DNA of 64,000 nucleotides from contig CAIIXF020000002.1 in NCBI GenBank assembly GCA_903813345.2, positions 6,377,772 through 6,441,771 on the forward strand, given 5' to 3'. Source of the stretch: Owenia fusiformis (taxonomy: Eukaryota > Annelida > Polychaeta > Sabellida > Oweniidae). Under the pieces are notes generated by a model. That model was not told where the DNA came from. It worked only from the letters and a program-made list of their open reading frames with translations, and made no database searches. A program made the position numbers and the translations under genes. Position 1 is the first letter of the stretch. Every line of letters starts with the position of its first letter. This document shows positions 49,178 to 58,493 of the stretch, piece by piece.

Positions 49178-51067
49178 ATGGCGTCATATCCAGATGATCG
49201 TTATAAAGCTGGTTTAACCTGTGGAATATGCCAGGACATTTTAACGGAACCGAGGGCATTGCCATGCATGCATGCTTATTGCTTGAAATGTCTGGATAGC
49301 CTTACAAAGAAGGGCAAACTTCAAGGAGGATCCTTCAACTGCCCTGAATGCCGACATGTGTGTAGCGTACCACAGGAAGGGGTGGGAGAGTTCAAAGTGA
49401 GCCCTACAATTTCATTCTTGGTAGATGCCTTTAAGGACAGTCAGCTGACCCCAAAACCAGAATGTGATCCATGTCTTCGTTCACATGACAAACACACAAT
49501 GGCCAATGTCAGATGCCTCGACTGTAACAAACGATTGTGTACCATGTGTCGAAAAACACATGATGGACTGTTAGAAGGTCACAAACTACATAACCTCACA
49601 GGAGACAGTGCAAAAGATTTACAAACAGCACTAAAGTCTATAAAAGAGCGAACTGTGTACTGTCAACTACATCCCACCAAGCCCCTAGAGCTTTACTGTA
49701 CGGTTGACAAAACAGTGCTATGTCAGCTATGCTACCCCACAAAACACGCTGGTCATGCTTGTGAGGAGATTAAAGAAACAGTCATCAAGAACATGAAACC
49801 TATTGGTGCAATAATAACACAGGGAAAGGGACTTGTTGACATATATGAAAAGGCCATTGAAGACACACAGGCATATAGAAGTGAACTGGAGCGAAATACA
49901 GAAAGCATTGCAGCTGAAATAAACAATGATATGAATTCTCTGATTCAAGTTGTTCGCAAGAAATACAAGTCCTACACAGAAAAAGTGATGAAGGAAAAAG
50001 AATCCAATGTTAAACAAGTCATATCCCACCTTGGCCACCTAGAGCTTCAGAAGACCATCATTGAAGGTCAAGTCAACAAATACTGCACTATGGTGGAACA
50101 TGGCCACCCTGTAGAAATAGCTGGCCTTGTGGAGCAGGTCAACCAGAAGTCTGAGGAGTGGTCCAAGGAACCAAAGACCGCCTACAGCACAAAGATTCAC
50201 TTTAAATACACCAAGGGAAAATATGGTGATGACGGAGTTGAGTTTGGAACAATAACTACAGAAAAACATCAAGAAGTAGAGAAAGACAATGTTGTCACGC
50301 CATTATGTGAGCCAAATATAACAATCAGAAAACTACATCCAGAATATATATGGGATTTGGTTGTTACCCCAGCAGGTGACTATGTAGCAACAGGAGGGGT
50401 TAATTCCACTACATGTATATATGATAGAAACCATACACTGAAGAAAGACTTGAAAAAGAACTTACGTGCAGTAACCAGTACAAAAGATGGAAACCTAGCA
50501 TTCACTGTTGCCTTTAACGAAATCAGCTTCTATAACACTAATGGCACTCATCAACGTAATGTTACCTGCAGAGGATTATCATCATTGGGGGGTATAGCAA
50601 TGAACCCTGCGGGGGAGCTTCTGGTGACAGATGGCATCATCAAGAAAGTATACACTGTTGATCAATCTACTGGAGAGTCCAAGGCTCAACCAGGCACATT
50701 CACAAATTCTTACTATTTCACTTGCAACAGTAAAAGTGTCAACATAATAAGTGAGTATCACGGACATTGCATAAGAGGAATAGACAAAGAAGGCACAGAG
50801 GTCTTCAGATATGGAACCGAAGGCTCTAATGATGGACAGCTCTGGTGTCCTCGTGGTGTATGTACGGACAAAGGAGATCATATATTTATAGCAGACAGTC
50901 ACAATGACAGAGTTGTTCTCCTTAGTCCTGATGGTAGATTCCTGAGGAATATACTTACAAGTGCTGATGGGTTATATATGCCCTATGCAGTTGCAATCAG
51001 CAATGATGGCAAGCTACTTGTAGGAGACGAACAAGGAAACCTATTCACCATCAAATACAGGGAATAA
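49178..51067 (+). CDS. TRIM-NHL protein, copy 2 (probable E3 ubiquitin ligase)
   Basis: A 629-codon frame with the same domain order as copy 1: RING at 15-58 with all eight ligands, B-box 1 at 94-140, B-box 2 at about 161-199, coiled coil at about 200-340 and NHL propeller at about 375-629. I count roughly 14 amino-acid differences from copy 1 in the first 345 residues, against about 50 in the last 285. The latter include a one-residue loss near GNLAFT and a two-residue gain near TSADGLYMPYA. The catalytic half is thus kept while the recognition half diverges. No intron interrupts the frame. The upstream acceptor-like AG (49,138-49,139) and the TAAG|GTAACT after the stop are conserved. The substrate is unknown. 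Confidence 0.92.
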   Translation: MASYPDDRYKAGLTCGICQDILTEPRALPCMHAYCLKCLDSLTKKGKLQGGSFNCPECRHVCSVPQEGVGEFKVSPTISFLVDAFKDSQLTPKPECDPCLRSHDKHTMANVRCLDCNKRLCTMCRKTHDGLLEGHKLHNLTGDSAKDLQTALKSIKERTVYCQLHPTKPLELYCTVDKTVLCQLCYPTKHAGHACEEIKETVIKNMKPIGAIITQGKGLVDIYEKAIEDTQAYRSELERNTESIAAEINNDMNSLIQVVRKKYKSYTEKVMKEKESNVKQVISHLGHLELQKTIIEGQVNKYCTMVEHGHPVEIAGLVEQVNQKSEEWSKEPKTAYSTKIHFKYTKGKYGDDGVEFGTITTEKHQEVEKDNVVTPLCEPNITIRKLHPEYIWDLVVTPAGDYVATGGVNSTTCIYDRNHTLKKDLKKNLRAVTSTKDGNLAFTVAFNEISFYNTNGTHQRNVTCRGLSSLGGIAMNPAGELLVTDGIIKKVYTVDQSTGESKAQPGTFTNSYYFTCNSKSVNIISEYHGHCIRGIDKEGTEVFRYGTEGSNDGQLWCPRGVCTDKGDHIFIADSHNDRVVLLSPDGRFLRNILTSADGLYMPYAVAISNDGKLLVGDEQGNLFTIKYRE

Positions 51068-51849
51068 GGTAACTATAACAACATTGCATTTTTATACTGT
51101 CTTGCCAAGCCCTTGCCCCGCCCCATTTCCTCTCAATTATCAACTCACAATGAGAGATAATAGATAATAGGGGGGGGGAGATGTTTAATGTAAGACTGTG
51201 TTTTATAATTTGAAACTTGATTTTTTTTGTTTAAAGAAATTACTGAAATCTTTAATTGTTGTTCAGTGTTGCTATGTGGTAATTGAAAATGGTTACCAAT
51301 CAACTCAACCCCAATTCAACCCTTGTTTGTCTCAACCCATGGTCAACTCAACCCATGGTTGATCAAAGGTTTTATAATGTACCTTTCAGCCCTACATTTC
51401 TAAACAGGCATCTTCTACATTCCAGGCATTGGTACTATTTAGTCCATCAAAATGACAAATTGCTCCTGTACCATTCAGCCTTATATAGTGCAGAGGTGTA
51501 GATGCCCTGATGACAAACAATAAACAATCTATCAATAAACAATCTATCGATAAACTATAAAAATAACTTCATACACAGAGCATATACAAAGACACAATGT
51601 TATTGTGATATACAGTAGTACCTAACAGAAAAATCAAATGGTCCATAGGAAAAGTAACCTGGGAATGGCAAATGGACCAACCCTTAGCTCAAGTTGTGTA
51701 TGTGCAAATTGCATGGTGACAAACTACCATCTTCGTTCACTCGGCTCCCGACCGGAGCGTGTAAAGATGACAAATGACAGTAAATGATGAATATGAGTGA
51801 ATCTTAGAAACTGTCCATCAATATTTATTTGGTGTCATGGTGAACAAAC
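51068..51849. other. Downstream region of TRIM copy 2
   Basis: Collinear with 43,824-44,672. The CAACCCATGGTCAACT tandem repeat is contracted to two or three copies at about 51,330-51,360. The CATCTTCGTTCACTCGG repeat is at 51,727-51,769. Confidence 0.5.
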
Positions 51850-52110
51850 TACAGTCCAACCTGTCTAATCCAAACACCATTGGGACTGACCAAAAGTGTT
51901 TGGCTTATTAAAATATTTGTGCAATTCTGTAAAAATGTGATTTTTGTGAAGTGTTTAGATTTGACATTGTTAATTTTTCGAATATAAGTGTTCACTGTTC
52001 GAATAAGAAGGTGTTCAGATTTAATGTTTACTCAACATGGGAGGGGGGGAATGGGACCAAAAAATGTTTTCGGATTAGAAAGTGTTCGGATTAGCCAGGT
52101 TTCACTGTAT
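51850..52110. repeat. ACAGTCCAACCTG-type MITE, unit B copy
   Basis: It is orthologous to 44,673-44,952, with the same termini (TACAGTCCAACCTG / CAGGTTTCACTGTA). Confidence 0.75.
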
Positions 52111-53147
52111 TTATAACCCCAATATCTTGAACTCACAGTTAATCATTCAATTTTATGTTAATTCAGCTAAATGTCAAGAGGTGTCAACATTGCTTTTCTC
52201 TAATTTTTTGTTTCCTTGAATTTTGATATCAAAAAGCAGGACACCGTTATCATAACTACCATGATCATGATAATGCTACCTGTAACCATCATAAGGAGAA
52301 TTTATAAGTATATGCAATAATAATGAATTTGATTATAAAATAATAAAAATGTATATAAACATATACTTGCATTCTCTTTCTAAATTAAATGAACAGTTGT
52401 GTTTAACAAAACATTTAAAAACTAAAAAAAAAAACTAAAAAAAAAAACTGTTTTGAAATCCAATTTGATAAACATATGGCAAGATAACTGTGTACTAGAT
52501 AAACAGATTAAGATAGAATGTTCCAGACTTCTAGATTACACGAGATAAATTTGATGTTGTCACTACTGGTCATCTGATCCCCTTGTATGTTAACCCTTGT
52601 AGGGTGACTGAGAGAAACATCTGATGGACTATCCCTTTTCTAGATTTAAAACTTTCATAAAAGCTTCATATGCTGGGGCATCGGCAGGATTTACTAAGGG
52701 GGGTTCTTTTTCCCTGGCTGGGGGCTCGTTTTATGATGAAAGGGGGGGGGGGTTCGAGGTGAAGGAGGCGTTCACAAGTTGGAAATGGCTTCAATGAACC
52801 AATCAAATTATAGAATATACTATGCCTGTTATGCACATCATAAAATAGCTACAATAAACAGGAAAAAATTGTGGTTCGTTCTGGGTCTTTAGTTCATTGA
52901 TCTTTCAGAAAAAGGGCTTGTTCCCGACTGGGGGTTCATTTTATAATGAAAGGGGGGTTTGAGGCCAAGGGGATGTGGGGAACCCACTCTCACTACACCC
53001 ATGCTATGAGACTAGATCAATCAATTATCTCTTATTGCCAAGGCAGGAGTGGAGATGAAGCTCTCTTTTAAGGAATGAAAATAAAACAATTGGAAAGAGT
53101 GACAAACTTTCTGATGTTCTAGATCAAGAAAATAAACACAAAATCAA

Positions 53148-53323
53148 TGTTAAAAACAATACAGCCAACCTGCCAAAACATTCTATATAGAAGATGAGAC
53201 AAAACCAAAATGCCCATCAATCCATGGATGTATTTGGTTAAAAACAATACAATCAACCTACCAAAACATTCTATATAGAAGATACACAGAACCAAAATGC
53301 CCATCAATCCATGGATGTATTGG
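53148..53323. repeat. Two direct copies of about 80-87 bp
   Basis: GTTAAAAACAATACA, CCAAAACATTCTATATAGAA and AAATGCCCATCAATCCATGG occur twice in the same order. This is specific to unit B. The 90-aa open frame across it is a product of the duplication. Confidence 0.8.
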
Positions 53324-53599
53324 TCAGAGGAGCAAGCCACAACATGTTCGAAGTCCCCTATACCAAATATAACACAAATAATAGTACACAATGTTTCTGC
53401 TTTAATTTGGGAATTTTTCTACTTTTATGTACCTTGCATCCTGTTGACATAACTTCTAAAAAGAAAGCTCTGTCCTTTTTTAATGATCAATGTACTTTAC
53501 ATGTACTTATATTTTAAGACATGTCCATCAAAAAATACCCATCGTAAGTTAAGAAACCGGGAGAAAAAGTCATTAAATTTCATACTACTAATCTGAACA

Positions 53600-53744
53600 T
53601 ACACTCCCCTTCATGGGTTTAGAAACTGGAAGAAAAAATAATTTAATTTGTCATCAATTAATAAGGAACAAAATTAAGATTGCCAGTCTGTGATATGCTA
53701 TCTAATGGAAACTTTCAGTTACCAAACTTATGGAGGGGAGTGTA
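53600..53744. repeat. Tc1-like MITE, unit B copy
   Basis: TA-flanked inverted ends TACACTCCCCTTCATGGGTT / AACTTATGGAGGGGAGTGTA; orthologous to 46,053-46,187. Confidence 0.75.
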
Positions 53745-54973
53745 TATCACTGAGAGATATACTTTGATCACTCTATCATAAAACCTGGACACACCCTTGG
53801 TTCAGCTGAAGAGCTCTACTTACATATTGAGGTTCGATTAACATTGAGTCAATGGGTCAAGAGAATTTTTAAGTGTTCAACTGATAAAGGTGCTCTCCCT
53901 GGTGTTCCACTTGGAAGGTTTTGTGTTGAGTTCTACTTATAAATTGAGATTCGATTAATATTCAGTCAAGAGACTGTAAAAAGTGTTCTACTTAAATTAT
54001 AAAGGTGTCCTACTTGAATGGTTTTAATGATGAGTAAAACCTGTATTAGTGAAAACATCTCTCAAATAAACACATTTCTCTCTTTCCCATCACATACTCC
54101 TCGGACTTCTGTATGGAACTGCCTCTATGTAAAGCCTACCTACTGTGAACCCATTTTAATGGCTCCCTATGTGTTCACTGTCTACAGGTTTTACTGTATT
54201 TACCTTACATATGGGTTCCTATGAAATTCCATCAAGAGTCATATTCCTGAGAGATTACTTGAGTTTCTTTACACCTGTCCCTTGATTATATCCTTAGGAA
54301 ATATTTATAATTTGACAGAACTAACAGATTCTCTCTTTCTTCATTTGCGTGTACTTCTCCTCTTTTTGTAAAATAGACAGCTTACTCAAAATACAGATGG
54401 ATCGACCAATCTGATTTATCAGAGTCCCTCTTTTTCTAGAGTTTGTCAGAGATTCGCTTTTTCAAGAGATAGATGCTAAAGAACCTAGCTGGATTTTTCT
54501 AACTTTTTATGAAAGGATCATGTGATGTGTTTGGACCCATCAGAATGTAAAAAAGTCGCAATGCATTCTGGGATGGTACAATGCATTATGGAATACAGCA
54601 GATGAGAATGACAAGACTTGTCAGGTTAATTGGTTTTGTAAACTATAGTTATTATTTTGCAGGTATTATATCTCTGAATCTCCATACCCCAATTCTTTGC
54701 GTCTGAAACCCTTTGCCCTTTTCATTGCACTTTTCCCTTTTTAAACATTGGACATATATACATACCTTTATATATTATAACAAGTGGTTAAACATACAAA
54801 AATACTCTCCAAATGTAACTTTTAATCAAACCCAAACCCAAATCAAACCTCATATCAAATCAGAAACTAACCCTCCCAAGCCCCAATCAATTTTGAAATT
54901 ACTAGTGAAATTAAAGGTACATGCCTGTGAAAACAAAATGGTGATAATAAATAAATAATCTTCATATTTTTCA

Positions 54974-55194
54974 TATTTGAATGACTAACCTAATTAGGTA
55001 GCTATAATTTGATGGACTAACCTAATTGGGTAGCTATAACTTGATGGACTAACCTGATTGGTTAGCTATAATTTGATGGACTAACCTGATTGGGTAGCTA
55101 TAATTTGAATTACTAACCTGATTGGTTAGCTATAATTTGATGGACTAACCTGATTGGCTAGCTATAATTTGAATTACTAACCTGATTGGTTAGC
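54974..55194. repeat. About 33-bp array, unit C left part
   Basis: About six units of the same array as at 40,627 and 47,264. It is cut off by the Polinton end at 55,195. Confidence 0.9.
55189..55194. other. Left target-site duplication GTTAGC
   Basis: These six bases are repeated at 63,145-63,150 directly outside the other end of the element. Six base pairs is the duplication length typical of Polinton/Maverick integration. Confidence 0.9.
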
Positions 55195-55437
55195 AGTAGT
55201 GTATGTAGTGGTGGAACCTGCGAGAAATGTGGAGATTTAATCTCCGCCAAAAAGCCATAACAATCTCCGTCAAAAAGCCATAACAATCTCCGCCAGAATG
55301 CCATAACAATCTCCGCCAGAATGCCATAACAATCTCAAAATGCAACATGCCGGATACTAGTATTTAGTGCTCATTTACACCACCAGATGGCTAATTCTGG
55401 ATAAACAATATTGTACGTTTACTGGATGGTGAAATGC
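55195..55437. repeat. Polinton left terminal inverted repeat
   Basis: Bases 55,195-55,236 match the right end exactly. Four tandem 23-bp units (AATCTCCGCCAGAATGCCAT AAC type) occupy 55,239-55,330. Inward, ACCACCAGATGGCTAATTC and GGATGGTGAAATG match the right repeat with about 75-80% identity. It is shorter than the right repeat (329 bp) because it has two fewer 23-bp units and lacks a segment of about 50 bp. Confidence 0.88.
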
Positions 55438-56220
55438 TTCTGTTAACTTCAATCCAATATATTTATACGATATATTTTAATCAAACCTGTTTTAGTTCTA
55501 TGACTATACATTCGGGAAAAAGATGAATAGAGAAAGAAATTATTATCTGGGAATAAAATGGAAAAGAAAATCTGACTTAATTAACATGATTCTATAATTA
55601 TATAAGCAAATGCGTCAAAGGGAAAACTAAGAAACCATCATGTATAGGATGATGATGAATGACAAGAGCCCTCATTTGGTTTGGACAATGAAGTGTTAAC
55701 ATTCATATTCCAAAGTCTATATAAATACCCATATACACATTAAAACTTATCTCAATTAGATTAATTTTTATTCCAAATACTATCTTCCTGTTTGCTATCT
55801 GTTTAATATCAATATCGTTATCTTGCACGAATGATCTTAAATAAACAATATAGTTTCTAAGTACACAGTTTAATGTGCATACTATGAGCATATATCTCTC
55901 ATCTGATCAATGTAAACTTCCAAATATCTGAATAAACTTACATAGTTGCATTGCAGGTGTTGTTATATATATTTTCACAATTATTATTGCAAAGGTTATG
56001 AGGAAAAGTTATAACTCAGTGTTTAATGCAGCTTTTAAATGATTATGAAAAGGGGGAGGGGCATCTATCATTTTCATAATATTAGAATACATTTTGAAGG
56101 ACACTTGCTACAACTAGAAATATATTTCACATTGTTAGGTAAACAATCAATGACACAACACTTTGTTTTATAGTGTAAATGCTTTAAATTTTATATTTAT
56201 TTTACATATTTCTTTATATG
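55438..56220. other. Non-coding interior of the Polinton, left side
   Basis: AT-rich, with no open frame of recognisable content and no polymerase remnant that I can see. It lies downstream of the ATPase gene and probably includes its 3' untranslated region. A deleted gene could have lain here. Confidence 0.6.
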
Positions 56221-57864
56221 TTAAATGCTAGTCATATCATTACTTTGAGAATCGGTTTCATTACGATTATAAAATTGGTCTTCGTCAGTAGATTCTTCAT
56301 CAGAATTGCTTTCATCATGAGAATAAGATTGTTCTTCATCACTGGAATCTTCATCAGACTCGCTTTCATCATCCGTATCTTCTATAAATAGCTCATTAAA
56401 CTTATGTTCAGCATTCACAAGTGCCTTTTTGATTGCAAGATCTCTAGAGACACCTCTTATCAACATATCATTCACTGCATCTACAATATTTCTGTGTAAT
56501 GCATTGTCTGCTAAACCGAATACTAGTTTTAAGACCTTCTTATAGTGCTTCACGAATCTTTCTTTATCCTTTCGTACGAGTTTCTTCTCAGCCTTTTCTA
56601 TAGCCTCCTTTTCACTGTTTCCCCTATCCATATACTCCTTTACTTTATGATTATAATCCTTTTCATTATCATTTCTTGCCCTGTTTTTTAAATATTCAAA
56701 TGTTTCATTTAATGTTAGATCACCATCTTCTTCACGGGAATCTTCTTTTGTATGTGAGGGGGTTTCAATCTTCATTTTCTTGTACAATTGACCTTGCCCT
56801 TGACACCAATTCTTGACATGACGTTGCAAATCATGAACACTTTCAAAGACTAAACCACAGTCATCACACGAGACCATATTGTAGCATCTACGAGAGATTA
56901 AATGAGTCGAACAAGGTGAAGCACCAGTATTTATATCACACATTATTGCATCCTTCTCATATATTTGAGATGTTTCTGGTACCTTAACTACATTAACATT
57001 ACTTTCACGCTGCTGCGATTGATTTGCTTCCTCCAAACTTTGTTTTGCTAATGGTTTTTGCAGCATTTTATGTGTAGTTGTAAGAGGATTAGATAATCTC
57101 ATACTCTCAGGAGTTTCTTGCTTGAGGTCCACTAACAGGTAGCTGTAAGGTTGGTGTGTAGCCTTCTCAAATGCATCCAGTAACTTGCGAGACTTTCCAG
57201 GATACATCTGATGAGCGAGAACAGATATTTGTTGACGATCCCTAGGATTCTTATACAACACAATGTAGTGGGAATTCAAACTAAGAGTTCGACTTTCTCT
57301 ACCACTTGGGAACAAATTCTGCATCAAACAAATGACACTTAGATTTCTATGATGTGATCCACGTGTGTACAAATCAGTAATCCTTGTATCTTTTGTTATA
57401 TCACCCATTAAATCATCAAAGATAACCAAGTTCCTCTGATTCACATCCAAGAAATCTGGGTTACTCAATTCGTCTGGTATTCCCATCATGAATTCAATAT
57501 TTGAGCTGATTGCCATGATGTCGTCATATAGAGGTTGCCATTGACTGTAACACCATATGATTCTTTGTGGTGATGGAGATATTCTGGTAGCAGCATGTTC
57601 AATCAGTTCCTTAACATATGTAGATTTCCCCGAACCTGTTGGTCCAACCACCATCATAGTAAATGGATGATAGAGCACCTTTGAAATATCTCCTGTTAAC
57701 TTCATAACCGGATTTGTTGATGAATTAAGTCCCATCCCATACTGTCCTACCCCTTTAGATATATGATCGTTTTGAGTTATATTACATCCATGTGCAATCT
57801 TCATGTGACGAACTTTATTGTCTTTGCGAGAGAACTGCTTCAAACATTCACTGCAGCTATACAT
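56221..57864 (-). CDS. Polinton genome-packaging ATPase with zinc fingers
   Basis: 547 aa. Residues 4-25 form a C2H2 finger (C4, C7, H20, H25). The Walker A motif GPTGSGKS is at 74-81 and the Walker B LVIFDD at 146-151. HHRNLSVICLMQNLFPSG at about 171-188 matches the conserved sensor region of Polinton and poxvirus A32-like FtsK/HerA packaging ATPases, which pump DNA into preformed capsids. A second C2H2-like cluster (CDDCG...H...C) lies at about 330-357. A charged helical domain at about 385-490 and an Asp/Glu/Ser-rich tail follow. Polinton ATPases usually have about 250-300 residues; the second half is an extension. The start fits because the zinc finger begins at residue 4 and the context is ACCATGT. 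It is the last gene of the minus-strand series. Confidence 0.88.
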   Translation of the reverse strand: MYSCSECLKQFSRKDNKVRHMKIAHGCNITQNDHISKGVGQYGMGLNSSTNPVMKLTGDISKVLYHPFTMMVVGPTGSGKSTYVKELIEHAATRISPSPQRIIWCYSQWQPLYDDIMAISSNIEFMMGIPDELSNPDFLDVNQRNLVIFDDLMGDITKDTRITDLYTRGSHHRNLSVICLMQNLFPSGRESRTLSLNSHYIVLYKNPRDRQQISVLAHQMYPGKSRKLLDAFEKATHQPYSYLLVDLKQETPESMRLSNPLTTTHKMLQKPLAKQSLEEANQSQQRESNVNVVKVPETSQIYEKDAIMCDINTGASPCSTHLISRRCYNMVSCDDCGLVFESVHDLQRHVKNWCQGQGQLYKKMKIETPSHTKEDSREEDGDLTLNETFEYLKNRARNDNEKDYNHKVKEYMDRGNSEKEAIEKAEKKLVRKDKERFVKHYKKVLKLVFGLADNALHRNIVDAVNDMLIRGVSRDLAIKKALVNAEHKFNELFIEDTDDESESDEDSSDEEQSYSHDESNSDEESTDEDQFYNRNETDSQSNDMTSI

Positions 57865-57984
57865 GGTGTTTGTCTTCTAAATGTTTTGTCTAAATGAAGA
57901 TGTCAACTGATTACTTACATACTTATATCTGAATCTACTTTTCACTAGCCTATTACATTGACATAACAAAATCTTTTTATGTGG

Positions 57985-58300
57985 ATAAGATGAGGAGGAG
58001 GGAATGAGGAAAATGGAATGAGGATGAGGAGGGAATGAGAATGAGGAAAATGGAATGAGGAGGAGGAGGAGGAGGAGGAGGAGGAGGAGGAGGAGGGAAT
58101 GAGAATGAGGAAAGGGAATGAGGAGGGGAGGAAGGAATGAGAATGAGGAAAGGGAATGAGGAGGAGGAGGAGAAGGGAATGAGAATGAGGTAAATGGAAT
58201 GAGGAGGAAAAGGAGGAGGAGGAGGAGGGAATGGGAATGAGGAAAACGAATGAGGAGGAAGAGGGAATGAGGAGGAGGAGAGAATGAGGAGGAGGGGATT
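57985..58300. repeat. GGA/GGAATGA minisatellite inside the Polinton
   Basis: An imperfect array of GAGGAGGAATGAGAATGAGG-like units lies between integrase and ATPase genes. The 150-codon minus-strand frame through it reads as Ser/Leu/Pro low complexity and is not a gene. Confidence 0.85.
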
Positions 58301-58305
58301 TGTAT

Positions 58306-58393
58306 AACTGTGTGTAAATAGGATTTGTAAGCAAAGTCTGGTGTTGTAACAGTGATGGAGTGATTTTGAAATTTATGAATCTATGAAGGTCCA
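58306..58393 (-). pseudogene. Fossil fragment of a second major capsid gene
   Basis: About 85 bp align with 61,283-61,370 inside the intact major capsid gene, in the same orientation (for example TTTGTAAGCAAAGTCTGGTG against TTTGTAAGCAAAATCCGGTG). In the capsid frame it keeps TPDFAYKSYLH against TPDFAYKAYLH. Several nucleotide differences are synonymous, so the donor was a diverged copy that had evolved under selection. The left end abuts the minisatellite. Frame breaks separate it into short pieces. Confidence 0.75.
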
Positions 58394-58493
58394 CCAATTA
58401 TAATTTTGTCACACGATCGAAACTTATTCTCATCCATATTGTCTGCTGTGTTGTTTTCTTATTCAATAGCGATCGTTGCAGTTTCATTGATTT

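Larger units (their letters stand above)
46840..54652. repeat. Segmental duplication, unit B
   Basis: It is collinear with unit A, and about 1 kb longer. The extra sequence includes a longer 33-bp array, inserts around 48,020-48,290 and 48,690-48,960, and the 53,040-53,530 block that has no counterpart in A. Confidence 0.85.

Noticed and set aside
53119-53391. 90-codon minus-strand open frame with internal repeats
   Set aside because: It results from the two direct copies at 53,148-53,323 and has no counterpart in unit A.
57945-58397. 150-codon Ser/Leu/Pro-rich open frame inside the Polinton
   Set aside because: Its C-terminal two thirds are the GGA minisatellite and its beginning is the capsid fossil read in another frame. 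There is no conserved protein.
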